DNA of 64,000 nt from an uncultured Oceanospirillaceae bacterium (GCA_937138495.1 CAKZPE010000085.1:85049-149048), one strand, 5' to 3'. Numbered from the stretch's first letter, positions 1-9,355 are shown. Notes: generated by a model not told the origin, from the letters alone. A program made the numbers and translations.

Positions 1-560
1 ACCTTATCCATCACTACCTGAAAGAACAGCGGGGAAATCAGCGCGAACATCTGCAGAATCGCTGAAGCTGCCAGCACCTCCATCCCCAGTTTCCGGTATT
101 TCAACAGTTCAGGAATGAACCAGCGAATATCAAACTTTTTCAGTAAGCCTGCTGCTGCCCTGCTTTTTAGCTGCAGCGTTTCTCCGCTCCAGACGTCACT
201 GAATTCAGCTTCGCTAAGCAGTTCCGGTGAAGGCTGTTCTGGCCGCTGAACCAGAATTGCATCATCGGTTTTCTGTGCCACTAACAACCAGTGTCCCGCG
301 TTATCCCGGGCTAACAGTGGTAGCTGGTCAGCATTGAGTGCTGTAGCGGTTTTAAAAACAGCTTTAATGCCCAGTTCCCGGGCAATCAGCTTTACGGCTT
401 TTTCAGGTCTTTGTGAAAGAGCTGACTGCGCGGAGCGCTCAAATGTGTGGGGGTCGTCTGTCAGCTGTAAAATCTGACAAAGTATCTGTAACGCACTGAG
501 TAAACTTTGCGTTTCACTGTTTACACCTGAATCGAGTGATTCGGTCACGACTGAGTTCAT
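1..560 (-). CDS. Type I secretion ABC transporter (HlyB/LapB-like), N-terminal part, runs off the window
   Basis: This gene is absent from the ORF track because it is open at the left edge. The reverse strand reads from ATG at 560 without a stop to base 1, giving 186 codons. Residues 1 to about 130 resemble the cysteine-less peptidase-C39-like domain of HlyB-type exporters. Then comes the family hallmark WFIPELLKYRKLGMEVL, followed by ALISPLFFQVVMDK, which begins the first transmembrane helices of RTX-type permease/ATPases. Family members export large unfolded proteins across both membranes with an adaptor and TolC. The ATPase half lies outside the window. No substrate gene is adjacent here. 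The cadherin-repeat protein at 46.5 kb is the only candidate substrate in the window, which is speculative. Confidence 0.85.
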   Translation of the reverse strand, partial: MNSVVTESLDSGVNSETQSLLSALQILCQILQLTDDPHTFERSAQSALSQRPEKAVKLIARELGIKAVFKTATALNADQLPLLARDNAGHWLLVAQKTDDAILVQRPEQPSPELLSEAEFSDVWSGETLQLKSRAAAGLLKKFDIRWFIPELLKYRKLGMEVLAASAILQMFALISPLFFQVVMDK

Positions 561-915
561 CCCTGATGCCTTTCCCTGTATTTTCCAGCCTATATGGCCT
601 GTGCCATATGCTGTAACAAAAATGTCCGTTTTTTGTATTGTGCCGGCTGTAAACGTTCTTTTCCTGAACAAGCCAGCTATACAATCCTTATATCATCATC
701 GTTCTGAAGCATCACGCTTAATCACAACTTACCTTTTCTTCTTACTCTCTGTGTAAAAGGCCAGACGAAAGTAGCAGCACGAAATACACGTGTCGATAAT
801 CTAAAGCACAGCCCGTAACTTATTATTAAATAAGGATATAACCCAGACCAATAGAAGCGAAGTCTGATATTTAGCACTAAAATGCAGCGTATCGTATATG
901 CTTCAGGAGCAGGAC
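561..915. other. Divergent intergenic region between the type I exporter and the antiporter
   Basis: These 355 bases must hold the promoters of the leftward exporter gene and the rightward antiporter gene. The 66-residue ORF on the minus strand (722..922) has no recognisable features and overlaps the antiporter start, so I do not call it. I see no clear terminator, repeat or RNA structure. The only firm element is the AGGAG Shine-Dalgarno at 905-909. Confidence 0.5.
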
Positions 916-2142
916 ATGCCAATCACTGACATCCTTGCTGTTCTGCTGATTTTTTCGGCCACCGGGATTATCGGGCTGTTTGTTAACCGGCTGGTGAATT
1001 TGCCCTATTCGCTGATTCTGGTGGGGCTGGGGTTTATTCTGGCGCTGTCGGTTGAAGCCTTTGGCTGGGACAGTGGCATCCGTGCCAGTAATTTTCAGGA
1101 TCTGATGCTGTTTGTGCTGCTACCGTTGCTGATCTTCGAAGCGGCGTTTTCGCTGGATTCAAAACTGCTTGTCAGGTTCATGCCCAATGTACTGACACTG
1201 GCCACCATTGGTCTGCTGGTATCGACCGTTGTAACGGCCATGTTTATTTTCTATGGCATTGGCCACCCGGGATTTCCCTTTATTGCTGCGCTGATTACCG
1301 GAGCAGTCATTTCCGCGACCGATCCGGTGGCTGTGGTTGCCCAGCTAAAAGCCCTGAACGCCCCGGCAGAACTGAATGTACTGATCGAGGGAGAAAGCCT
1401 GTTTAACGACGCCACCGCCATTGCACTGTTCACAATTCTGGTAGGCATCGGGCTGGGCACAGTTGAGGCGGATTTAACCGACGGAATCATTCAGTTTCTG
1501 AAGATATTCTTCGGCGGCGTCGCTGTCGGAGCAGTAATAGGGTATCTGTTTGCGCTGACCCTGCATATCTTCACCGTTACCCTGCCCGGCCTGATTCTGG
1601 TCACTGTTGTGCTCTCTTATGGCAGCTTTTATATCGGCGAACATTATCTGCATGTCTCCGGTATTGTGGCGGTGCTGTTTGCGGCCATCGTTTTCAAAAA
1701 ATCTGCCACAGAACTGTTGGCTGAACTGGAACACCAGATTCATCACGTCTGGGAATCAATAGGCTTCATCGCCAACGTATTTGTGTTTGTATTACTGGGA
1801 TTAGTGATCACGGTTGAGATGTTTACCGAACGCTGGATCGCCATTGCGCTGGCAATAACAGGCGCGGTGCTGGCCCGCACAGTGGCAGTGTATGTATCCG
1901 TGTGGCTGAATAATACAACTATTGGCCAGCCGACCGACAACCGCTATCCGCCGATTATGATCTGGGGTGGCTTACGGGGTGCAGTGACCATCGCCCTGGT
2001 GCTGTCCCTGCCAACAGAGTTGCCCTACTGGTGGACGATACAGTCCATTGGTTTTGGTGTGGTACTGTTTACCCTTATTGTTCAGGCAACGACAAACCCG
2101 TGGCTGGTTCAAAGAATCCTTAACAAGCCCACTGAATCTTAA
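916..2142 (+). CDS. CPA1-family Na+/H+ antiporter (NhaP-like)
   Basis: Inner-membrane cation/proton antiporter of about 408 residues, built almost entirely of hydrophobic helices (about 12 predicted by eye). It carries the CPA1 signatures ATDPVAVVAQLK (about residue 135) and EGESLFNDATAIALF (about 160), whose Asn-Asp pair forms the ion site. Near the end it has GGLRGAVTIALVLSLP, typical of NhaP and NHE proteins. The track starts at 898, but ATG at 916 has AGGAG six bases upstream and gives the usual short N-terminus, so I prefer it. It stands alone and converges with the TRAP operon. The likely role is sodium and pH homeostasis, fitting a marine host. Whether Na+ or K+ is exchanged cannot be read from the sequence. 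Confidence 0.9.
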   Translation: MPITDILAVLLIFSATGIIGLFVNRLVNLPYSLILVGLGFILALSVEAFGWDSGIRASNFQDLMLFVLLPLLIFEAAFSLDSKLLVRFMPNVLTLATIGLLVSTVVTAMFIFYGIGHPGFPFIAALITGAVISATDPVAVVAQLKALNAPAELNVLIEGESLFNDATAIALFTILVGIGLGTVEADLTDGIIQFLKIFFGGVAVGAVIGYLFALTLHIFTVTLPGLILVTVVLSYGSFYIGEHYLHVSGIVAVLFAAIVFKKSATELLAELEHQIHHVWESIGFIANVFVFVLLGLVITVEMFTERWIAIALAITGAVLARTVAVYVSVWLNNTTIGQPTDNRYPPIMIWGGLRGAVTIALVLSLPTELPYWWTIQSIGFGVVLFTLIVQATTNPWLVQRILNKPTES

Positions 2143-2183
2143 AAAATAAGGATACCTCATGGCTAACATCTTCCATTACGCCT

Positions 2184-3476
2184 TTAAAGAACCCATACCG
2201 TCAGTTGAGGCACAAAACTGACCAGCGTAAGCACGCCTAACGCTACCAGATAGAACGGCGCCAAATGAATAACAACTTTACCCATGGGTACCCGTTCAAT
2301 AGCAACAGAGACAAATAAGGTTGTTCCCACGGGCGGGGTATACAGCCCGATAGCCAGGTTAACAACCATCATCACCCCTAGCTGAACAGGCTCCAGCCCA
2401 ATTTTTGCAGCGACCGTCATGAATATCGGTGCCAGCAATAAGACAGCTGCTGGCAAGTCCAGAAAAGTTCCGATAATGATCATCAACAGATTCATCGCCA
2501 AAATAACCGTCCAGGGTGACTGCAGCGTACTGAGCATCCAGTTAGCCAGATTTTCCGGTACACTTTCGTAAGACATAACCCACTGCAAAACGCTGGATCC
2601 CATAATAACCAGCATAATCACTCCGGTCATCATGCCAGTCGTCAGTATGCAACGCAGTAACACATCCAGCGTCAGGTCACGGTAAACGAACGTGCCAACC
2701 AGCAAGGCATACACCACAGCAAATACGCTTATTTCTGTCGGCGTAACCACGCCACCACGGGCTAAAACTACTACCCAAACAGGCATCATCAGTGCTGGAA
2801 CCGCTTTAAACCAATTGAATTTACTGTAGGTAATCTTGCCGTCAACCCGGAGCTTCTGTCCTGCAGCCTCAAGTGGTGATGCAGGTAAATCCTTAAGCCG
2901 GGCAACCGTAAAGCAAATCAAAAAAATCAGTACTGTCAGCATGACACCGGGCACAATGCCGGCCAAAAACAGTTTAGGAATGGAGGTCTCTGTGACCAAA
3001 CCATAGAGAATTAAAGGAATCGAAGGCGGAATCAACACCGAAATAGTCGAGGATGAGGCATTTACTGCCGCTGCAAAGCCTTGCGGGTAACCTTGTTTTT
3101 TCTGTACCGGAATCAGCGCATTACCAAGGGCAGAGGCATCTGCAACGGCACTCCCGGAAACGCCGCCAAAAAACAGAGACCCCAGTACACTGACCTGGGC
3201 CAGTCCGCCTTTCATTCTGCCTACCAGCAGTTTGGAGAACTTAATCAAATACTCACCAAAGCGGCCTGACATCATAACGTCACCCGCCAAAATGAAAAAT
3301 GGAATTGCCAGCATCGGAAAGCTGGAAGTCGGCTGATAAAGGTTAAGAACCGCCTCGTAAAGATATAAGGGCTCCGCCAGCAACATGGTAAATCCACTGG
3401 CCAGCAACAGCGCGTGCGCCACAGGTGTCGCCAGCAGTAATAAAAATACGAAGGCTATCACAGCTGTTAAAGACAT
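2184..3476 (-). CDS. dctM: TRAP transporter large permease subunit (DctM family)
   Basis: The 430-residue hydrophobic protein is the transport channel of a tripartite ATP-independent periplasmic (TRAP) transporter. Family features are the N-terminal helix pair, the loop SSFPMLAIPFFILAGDVM, GSLFFGGVSGSAVADASALG, and the C-terminal GLYTPPVGTTLFV. ATG at 3476 is preferred over the GTG at 3479 because AGGAG lies seven bases upstream. The dctQ stop codon TAA overlaps this Shine-Dalgarno (TAAGGAG), so translation is probably coupled. It is last in the dctP-dctQ-dctM operon. Together with the adjacent transketolase and dehydrogenase genes it probably imports a small organic or sugar acid. Confidence 0.93.
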   Translation of the reverse strand: MSLTAVIAFVFLLLLATPVAHALLLASGFTMLLAEPLYLYEAVLNLYQPTSSFPMLAIPFFILAGDVMMSGRFGEYLIKFSKLLVGRMKGGLAQVSVLGSLFFGGVSGSAVADASALGNALIPVQKKQGYPQGFAAAVNASSSTISVLIPPSIPLILYGLVTETSIPKLFLAGIVPGVMLTVLIFLICFTVARLKDLPASPLEAAGQKLRVDGKITYSKFNWFKAVPALMMPVWVVVLARGGVVTPTEISVFAVVYALLVGTFVYRDLTLDVLLRCILTTGMMTGVIMLVIMGSSVLQWVMSYESVPENLANWMLSTLQSPWTVILAMNLLMIIIGTFLDLPAAVLLLAPIFMTVAAKIGLEPVQLGVMMVVNLAIGLYTPPVGTTLFVSVAIERVPMGKVVIHLAPFYLVALGVLTLVSFVPQLTVWVL

Positions 3477-3487
3477 CACTCATCTCC

Positions 3488-4072
3488 TTATGACATGTCG
3501 TTATCCGTTATATCTGTGGGAACCGCTCCCACTAAAACCCGGTAAAAACGGGTTAACGCCGTTAAGCCAAGCAATATATAACCCACCAGCAGTGCCAGAT
3601 AACTCCAGGATTGAGGTACCCCCAGCGAGGTGAATGCGACATCTCCGGCCGCATATTCCATTCCGCCTTCAAACTCACCGAATCCCAAGTACACATAGCC
3701 AACGGTGATACAACCAATCAGAATCAGTTGCTGAACCAGTAATATCATCAGCTTTGCAATCCGTACCGAACAGACAGACAAGAAAAACGAAACACCAATA
3801 TGGCGACTGTGCTGGGCCGCCAATACAGCACCCGCCATAATGAACCAGGGGAAAACCAGTTGAATAATTTCTACCGACCAGCTGAGGCTGGCATCTGTGG
3901 TGTAACGTAAAACTGCATTAACAAATGTTGGTAACAGCATCACCAGAAAAGATACCCATAACGTCATGGCACATGCGTACCGAATCGAGGTATCCAGACC
4001 TTGTATAGCGGGGCTGAACCACCCCGCACAGGGCGGGGCCTTCAGCAGCGCCTTTATTTCAGTCCCCTTCAC
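3488..4072 (-). CDS. dctQ: TRAP transporter small permease subunit (DctQ family)
   Basis: A 194-residue protein with four hydrophobic segments (about residues 30-55, 68-90, 106-128 and 150-170). The second holds WSVEIIQLVFPWFIMAGAVLAA, with SRHIGVSFF after it, the typical DctQ core. It begins with GTG at 4072, overlapping the dctP stop as GTGA, which indicates translational coupling. The first 25 residues are more hydrophilic than usual for the family, so a slightly later start is possible. It forms the membrane complex with DctM and receives substrate from DctP. Confidence 0.88.
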   Translation of the reverse strand: MKGTEIKALLKAPPCAGWFSPAIQGLDTSIRYACAMTLWVSFLVMLLPTFVNAVLRYTTDASLSWSVEIIQLVFPWFIMAGAVLAAQHSRHIGVSFFLSVCSVRIAKLMILLVQQLILIGCITVGYVYLGFGEFEGGMEYAAGDVAFTSLGVPQSWSYLALLVGYILLGLTALTRFYRVLVGAVPTDITDNDMS

Positions 4073-5052
4073 TCACTGAGTCCGGCATTAGCGGCAGCTT
4101 GCTGAATTTGCGGTACAATGTCGCCAATTTTATCCTGCCATTTGCTATATACACTTTTGGTGGCGTCCTTAAATGCCTGAGTATCCACTTCGTTCAGTTT
4201 GGCACCTTCTGCAAGCAACGTCTGTTCAAGCCGTACATCATCAATCAGGAATGTACCGCGGTTATACCAGGTCGCCGCATCCATTGCTTTCTGAATCATC
4301 GCTTTGTCATCACTGCTCAGCTTATCCCACCATTTTTTAGACGCCAGAATCGGCGCCATTTCGTATTTGTGATTTGATTTGGCAATGTACGGTGTCAGTT
4401 CGTGCAACTTGGATGAATAGATATTGGCTAGCGGGTTTTCCTGCCCTTCAAATACTCCAGACTGCAATGCGGCAGGCAATTCTGAAAACGCCAGCGGCGC
4501 AGGATTCGCGCCAAGCGCCTTAAATGCATCAATGGTCACCTGGCTTTGCGGTGTGCGGATCTTCATACCTTTGATGTCATCCGGGTGTTTAATGGCCTTC
4601 TTAGTATGGGTTATTTTGCGAATGCCATTATCCCACCACGCCAGCACAATATAGCCTTTTTTCTCCAGCTTCCCGGCAATACGCTCACCAATAGGGCCAT
4701 CCAGCACTTCCCATGCCTGCGGCAGGCTGGAAAACAGGTACGGTAATCCAAATGCACTCAGCTCAGGAACTATCTCGGCAACCGGCCCGTCTGAGTTCAC
4801 CGTGATATGCATGGTTCCCAAACGCACAGACTTCAGCATTTGTCTGTCATCACCCAGAGTTGCGGAATGCGCCACCTTAACCTGATATTTTCCTTTGGAA
4901 GCCTGACGTAATAAGTCCCCAAACATTTGCGCACCGGTTACCCGGGGATTACCCGGCTTACCATTGGTGCCGATAACAATATCGTCAGCCTGAACATAAC
5001 TCCCCATGGCGATACTGCAAGCCAGTGCAATTCCTAATAACTTAGATTTCAT
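4069..5052 (-). CDS. dctP: TRAP transporter substrate-binding protein (DctP family)
   Basis: Periplasmic solute-binding protein of 327 residues. I start it at ATG 5052, 21 codons inside the track ORF, because AAGGAA sits correctly upstream and the protein then opens with a clean signal peptide, MKSKLLGIALACSIAMGSYVQA. The domain has the TRAP signature: MKIRTPQSQVTIDAFKALGA contains the conserved ligand-carboxylate arginine, followed by PLAFSELPAALQSGVFEGQENP. It heads the operon dctPQM and is divergent from the LysR gene at 5266, so that regulator probably controls it. The ligand is unknown; the downstream enzymes point to a hydroxylated carboxylate. Confidence 0.93.
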   Translation of the reverse strand: MKSKLLGIALACSIAMGSYVQADDIVIGTNGKPGNPRVTGAQMFGDLLRQASKGKYQVKVAHSATLGDDRQMLKSVRLGTMHITVNSDGPVAEIVPELSAFGLPYLFSSLPQAWEVLDGPIGERIAGKLEKKGYIVLAWWDNGIRKITHTKKAIKHPDDIKGMKIRTPQSQVTIDAFKALGANPAPLAFSELPAALQSGVFEGQENPLANIYSSKLHELTPYIAKSNHKYEMAPILASKKWWDKLSSDDKAMIQKAMDAATWYNRGTFLIDDVRLEQTLLAEGAKLNEVDTQAFKDATKSVYSKWQDKIGDIVPQIQQAAANAGLSE

Positions 5053-5265
5053 AGTAATTTCCTTATTTTTATTCATAGCTATCACGGTGTCGCCACAACC
5101 TGTGGTTTTCACCACCTATGCAATAGACCGCTATTCCATGATTTATTAGACTGCCGCGCCTTCCTCTTATCAACACTCATAAATTAACCTCTTGTTAACC
5201 TTTTCTTAACATTTTAAGAACTTTCATCCAGAATAAATTAACAAACACTTACAGGCAGAGTTGTT
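5053..5265. promoter_or_regulatory. Divergent dctP / lysR promoter region
   Basis: This 213-base AT-rich gap separates two divergently read genes, the usual arrangement for a LysR regulator and its target. It contains repeated TTAAC/GTTAA-type words (gttaacctttt, cttaacatttt) around 5185-5215 that could be part of a LysR operator. I cannot define the operator precisely. Confidence 0.45.
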
Positions 5266-6222
5266 ATGTCGAGACACCTCAATATGAATGCAGTGGTATA
5301 TTTTGAAGCTGTCGCCCGCCATTCAAGGGTCAACCTTGCCGCTGCAGAACTGCAGATATCGCCTTCCGCAGTAAGCCAACAGATAAAGACACTGGAAGAG
5401 CAAATGGGCGTCATGCTGTTCAGGCGCGTAAAAAAACGGCTGATTCTCACTGAACAGGGTGAACGCTTCTATCAGGCGGCATCCGGCGCTATTTCAATAA
5501 TCAGAGAGGCCCAGATTCGGCTGACTAACCAACGGGAATACCAGCGTCTAATGATTCGGGTTTCAGCCAGCTTTGGGGTACGCTGGCTTAGCAAGCGTTT
5601 ATCTCACTACGTTGAACAATACCCGGATATTGACCTGCATATTGATGCTACATCTGAACTCACTGATTTTGATAAAGAAAAAGTTGACCTGGAAATTCGC
5701 TATGGCTTTGCTCCGCCACCAACCCTGTACAGCCAGTCTCTTATTACCGATAAAGTGCTGCCTCTTTGCAGTCCGGAATTTGCCAGCCAGCACCGGGAAC
5801 GGTCACCCGCAAAAGTACTGTCTGGCAACCCGTTGATCCATACAGTAAAAGCCGAAGTCACATGGCGACACTGGCTGAATATCCAAGCCATAGAAGGCGT
5901 GGACGACAGCCATGGTTTGCGATTCGACCGTTCATCCATGTCCCTGCAGGCCGCAAAGGATGGTCTTGGTGTGGTACTGGAAACAGCTACCCTGGCCATG
6001 AATGAGTTAAAAACAGGCACGCTGGTGCCGCTGTATCCTGAATTGGGAACACTGGACTTTGAAACTTACTGGCTGATCTGCCCTGTGCGCTACCTCAATC
6101 ACCCTTCGGTTAAATGTTTTGTCCGATGGCTGGAGGCAGAAGCAAGCCAACACGAACAGGAAAAGAAAGCACTGCTTTTTTCCCTGTCGGTACCGGTTTC
6201 GAGATCTTTTAAACCTGACTGA
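5266..6222 (+). CDS. LysR-family transcriptional regulator (GcvA-like)
   Basis: A 318-residue LysR protein. The N-terminal winged helix-turn-helix reads NLAAAELQISPSAVSQQIKTLE (residues about 24-45), followed by the MGVMLFRR wing and the linker helix. The effector domain has the GcvA-subgroup traits ASFGVRWLSKRL and VDLEIRYG. It lies between the divergent TRAP operon and the convergent dehydrogenase-transketolase operon, so it is the obvious local regulator for both. The likely inducer is the transported substrate. No close functional assignment is possible from sequence alone. Confidence 0.9.
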   Translation: MSRHLNMNAVVYFEAVARHSRVNLAAAELQISPSAVSQQIKTLEEQMGVMLFRRVKKRLILTEQGERFYQAASGAISIIREAQIRLTNQREYQRLMIRVSASFGVRWLSKRLSHYVEQYPDIDLHIDATSELTDFDKEKVDLEIRYGFAPPPTLYSQSLITDKVLPLCSPEFASQHRERSPAKVLSGNPLIHTVKAEVTWRHWLNIQAIEGVDDSHGLRFDRSSMSLQAAKDGLGVVLETATLAMNELKTGTLVPLYPELGTLDFETYWLICPVRYLNHPSVKCFVRWLEAEASQHEQEKKALLFSLSVPVSRSFKPD

Positions 6223-6259
6223 TAAAATAGTCGCATCACTGCCCGGAAAAATAGCTAAG

Positions 6260-7174
6260 TTATGTTGTTTGCTTAGGCTGGGGCTTATCTGACAACTGAT
6301 ACCCCAGCATAGCTTCGTATACCTTGACCACAGCCGAATCATCCAGCTTGCCAACACCCATTTCGGAGGCAGAGACCAGCATTTGATGGGCAGCGGCGCT
6401 AAGTGGCAGGGACGCATCCAGTTCTTTACCCGCCTGCAGCACCAGATCCAGATCTTTTACAAAAATATCCACCATGGACCGCGGTGTGTAATCGCCATTC
6501 AGCATACGGGGAACACGGTCGCTGAACATCCAGCTGTTGCCCGCAGAGGTTGATACAATCTCAAACAGAGTATCAAGATCACAACCCGCTTTTGCACCTA
6601 GCACAATCAGTTCCGCCGCCGTCACCAGATGGATGCCGGCAGCAAGCTGATGCACTACTTTATAAGTCGATGCTATACCCGGCTCAGCCCCCAGATGGTG
6701 TACCTTTTTACTGATAGCACCAAGTACACTGTCCGCTACAGTAAATGCATGCTCACAGCCTGATGCCATCACCGTAAGACTACCTGCTTCAGCCCCCACC
6801 TGCCCGCCGGAGACAGGTGCATCCAGCATTACCAAGTTGTGCTTTGAAAGCTCTGACGCTAACCGTCTGGCATCTTTAGGAGAAACGGTAGAACACAGCA
6901 TCACAACGCCATTATTGGCCATCTGTTTCACTGCGCCCTGCGCAAATAACACCTCTTCGGCCTGGTTCGCGTTAACCACCATCAGTATCAACAAATCACA
7001 GCCTTCAGCAGCACTGGCCACCGAGTTGCAAAGCCCTCCTCCCATCCCCTCAAAACGGGTAAGTGCTGTCGGGGAAATATCATAGCCCTGAAGTAAATGC
7101 CCCGCAGACAGTATATTTTGTGCCATCCCAAGCCCCATGGAACCAAGCCCTACTAACGAAATTTGCAGACTCAT
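6260..7174 (-). CDS. NAD(P)-dependent 3-hydroxyacid dehydrogenase (HIBADH / LtnD-like)
   Basis: A beta-hydroxyacid dehydrogenase of 304 residues. It has an N-terminal Rossmann motif VGLGSMGLGMAQNIL, the substrate loop DAPVSGGQVGAEAGSLTVM at about 120-140, and the catalytic-lysine helix as YKVVHQLAAGIHLVTAAE. The VHQL-AGIH wording is closer to the L-threonate/D-glycerate-type dehydrogenases (LtnD, GarR relatives) than to valine-pathway HIBADH. ATG at 7174 has GGGAG upstream and lies two bases after the transketolase stop, so it is preferred over the track start. It is the last gene of the operon tktN-tktC-dehydrogenase and probably oxidises or reduces a 2- or 3-hydroxyacid feeding or leaving the transketolase step. 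Confidence 0.87.
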   Translation of the reverse strand: MSLQISLVGLGSMGLGMAQNILSAGHLLQGYDISPTALTRFEGMGGGLCNSVASAAEGCDLLILMVVNANQAEEVLFAQGAVKQMANNGVVMLCSTVSPKDARRLASELSKHNLVMLDAPVSGGQVGAEAGSLTVMASGCEHAFTVADSVLGAISKKVHHLGAEPGIASTYKVVHQLAAGIHLVTAAELIVLGAKAGCDLDTLFEIVSTSAGNSWMFSDRVPRMLNGDYTPRSMVDIFVKDLDLVLQAGKELDASLPLSAAAHQMLVSASEMGVGKLDDSAVVKVYEAMLGYQLSDKPQPKQTT

Positions 7175-7176
7175 AT

Positions 7177-8202
7177 TTACTCTCCCAACCAATATTTAAC
7201 CCGGGAAGCAACCTTTGACACCGACAGACCATACTGATCATGCAGGGTGGGCAATGCGCCGGCATCAAGGAAAGCATCCGGCAGGGCAATTTGCTTACAT
7301 ACCGGGTGGATTCCGTTCAGCATCAGCTCACGCATAACAGCTTCTCCCAGACCGCCAATCTGAGTGTGGTTTTCAGCAATCACCACCAGGCGTCCAGACT
7401 TGCCGGCTTCCCGCCGGATCGCTTCAGCATCCAGCGGTTTGATCGTCGGTACGTGCAGAACAGCACAAGAAATATTGTCCTGTTGTAACGCTTCACTCGC
7501 TGCCAACACCCGCATGGTCATCAGCCCGGATGAAATGAACAGTACATCGCGGCCATCGATAATAGTTTGCGCTTTGCCAAGCCTGAACTGATAACCATAT
7601 TCACTCAGTACATCCGGCACCTGACCACGCAAAAGCCGCATATAAACCGGACCCTGATACTCCGCAATTGCATGTGTGGCCTGCTGAATTTCGGTGGCAT
7701 CACACGGATCAACAATAGTCAGATTCGGCAGCCCCCGGAATATTGCAATATCTTCCGTCGCCTGATGACTGGGACCATAGCCTGTTGTCAGGCCCGGCAG
7801 GGCACAAACGATTTTCACATTGAGTGCTTCTTCAGCAATTGCCATACAAATAAAATCGTAGGCCCGCCGTGAAGCAAAAACGGCATAGGTGGTGGCAAAT
7901 GGCGTAAAGCCTTCACGTGCCAATCCTGCTGCTGCCGAAATCATCACTTGTTCAGCCATGCCCATTTGATAAAAACGGTCAGGGTATTGTTTGGCAAAGA
8001 CATGCAAATCCGTGTATTTCGATAAATCCGCGGTTAAACCGACAATTTTAACGTTTTGTCTGGCAACCTCATTCAATGCATGACCGAATGGTGCTGATAC
8101 AGTTGGCATCCCTTCTGCTGCCAGTGAAGCAATCATAGCAGATGTACGCTGACGTTCTCCTGCAGGAAGCGGTGTTCTTGGCGTATATTTTGATTGTCTC
8201 AT
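7177..8202 (-). CDS. Transketolase family protein, C-terminal (pyrimidine/regulatory) subunit
   Basis: The 341-residue protein is the second half of a split thiamine-diphosphate transketolase: a Pyr domain (about residues 30-190, with GLTADLSKYTDLHVFA and MAEQVMISAAAGLAREG, whose glutamate activates ThDP) and a C-terminal transketolase domain. The start is set at ATG 8202 because GGGAGAG lies upstream and it overlaps the partner's stop as TAATG. It must pair with the next gene upstream to form the active site. Split transketolases of this type occur in specialised catabolic clusters, for example for apiose or sulfosugars, besides the pentose phosphate pathway. The substrate here is unknown. 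Confidence 0.9.
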   Translation of the reverse strand: MRQSKYTPRTPLPAGERQRTSAMIASLAAEGMPTVSAPFGHALNEVARQNVKIVGLTADLSKYTDLHVFAKQYPDRFYQMGMAEQVMISAAAGLAREGFTPFATTYAVFASRRAYDFICMAIAEEALNVKIVCALPGLTTGYGPSHQATEDIAIFRGLPNLTIVDPCDATEIQQATHAIAEYQGPVYMRLLRGQVPDVLSEYGYQFRLGKAQTIIDGRDVLFISSGLMTMRVLAASEALQQDNISCAVLHVPTIKPLDAEAIRREAGKSGRLVVIAENHTQIGGLGEAVMRELMLNGIHPVCKQIALPDAFLDAGALPTLHDQYGLSVSKVASRVKYWLGE

Positions 8203-9041
8203 TATGCTCTCCCTGCATCCAAAATCTGAATGGCTTTGTCCCACTCGTCTGCTTCTACCCGTAAAAAATGGTTTCTTTCCCTCTGTTCCAAAAACGGCAC
8301 CCCTTTTGCCATTTTGGTGTTACAGATAATTACTCGGGGTTGGTCAGTCCCGGTATTTCTTGCGGTATCAAATGCTGCAACCAGTTCCGCCAGATTATTG
8401 CCATCAACTCTCTGTACGTGCCAGCCAAACGCCTGCCATTTCTCTTCCAAAGGTTCTGACCAAAGCATTTCCTGTGAAGGACCATCAGCCTGTTGGTTAT
8501 TGAAATCAACAACAGCAATGATGTTATCAAGCCTGTGATGCGCCGCAGACATAGCCGCTTCCCAGGTAGAACCTTCACCAAGTTCCCCGTCAGATAGCAG
8601 GTTATAAATAAACGCGCCAGACTGCTTTCGTTTCAACCCCAGTGCTGCTCCTACCGCAATGCCTAACCCGTGACCGAGTGATCCGCCAGTAATTTCCATA
8701 CCGGGCGTGTAAGCCGCCATACCCGACATCGGCATTCTACTGTCATCACACCCGTAAGTTTCCAGTTCGTTTTCCGGCAGGATTCCGGCTTCGATCATCA
8801 CAGCGTATAGCGCTATCGCATAATGACCAATGGACAGATACAGGCGATCACGTTCTTCCCATTCAGGATCATCTGCCCGATAGTTCAGCGCGTGGAAATA
8901 GCACACTGACAGCACATCAGAAAACCCCAAAGCCTGTGCAATATATCCCTGCCCCTGAACCTGACCCATTTTTAACGCATTACGCCGAATCTTATAGGCA
9001 TGATGGCCCAGCATTTGCAAATCTGTTTGTTTGGATTCCAT
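8202..9041 (-). CDS. Transketolase, N-terminal (ThDP-binding) subunit
   Basis: A 279-residue thiamine-diphosphate-binding domain. It has the GDG-type cofactor motif as SDGELGEGSTWEAAMSAAHH, with NNQQADG downstream supplying the NN metal/diphosphate ligands. Upstream is GSLGHGLGIAVGAALG, conserved in transketolase and DXS N-domains. It begins at ATG 9041 and overlaps the C-subunit gene by one base, so the subunits are coordinately made. Together they transfer a two-carbon ketol unit. The neighbouring TRAP transporter and hydroxyacid dehydrogenase suggest a dedicated catabolic route rather than the housekeeping pathway. Confidence 0.9.
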   Translation of the reverse strand: MESKQTDLQMLGHHAYKIRRNALKMGQVQGQGYIAQALGFSDVLSVCYFHALNYRADDPEWEERDRLYLSIGHYAIALYAVMIEAGILPENELETYGCDDSRMPMSGMAAYTPGMEITGGSLGHGLGIAVGAALGLKRKQSGAFIYNLLSDGELGEGSTWEAAMSAAHHRLDNIIAVVDFNNQQADGPSQEMLWSEPLEEKWQAFGWHVQRVDGNNLAELVAAFDTARNTGTDQPRVIICNTKMAKGVPFLEQRERNHFLRVEADEWDKAIQILDAGRA

Positions 9042-9246
9042 TTTCTCTTAGCCCTTTCCCTGAATTACGAGCGACACAAACCATTAATTCTGCTGATATC
9101 TTTGCGTATAGAAGACATGGAAAAAAGCTAAGAAAAGTAACCTGATATTTAGATTTTCTACATTACATGGAATGATAAAAGGGACGAGCTTCATGAAACC
9201 GGATTAATGCCCGGAAAAGCTGAATCAGGTTTCACCTGCAATAAAA

Positions 9247-9266
9247 AAGAGCGCTAAAACGCTCTT
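9247..9266 (-). terminator. Rho-independent terminator after the metallo-beta-lactamase-fold gene
   Basis: On the minus strand AAGAGCG-TTTTAG-CGCTCTT forms a seven-base-pair stem followed by a T-rich run (TTTTAT). It lies about 90 bases past the stop of the gene at 9356-10279 and separates that unit from the transketolase operon. The rest of the 314-base gap 9042-9355 shows nothing else. Confidence 0.75.
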
Positions 9267-9355
9267 CAAACGACTTCCCCCAATAGCATAGCCTCGCCAA
9301 TCATTAATCACAGCCCGGGGAGACTCCCTGATAACTCTCCGGGTCATCAAAATGC

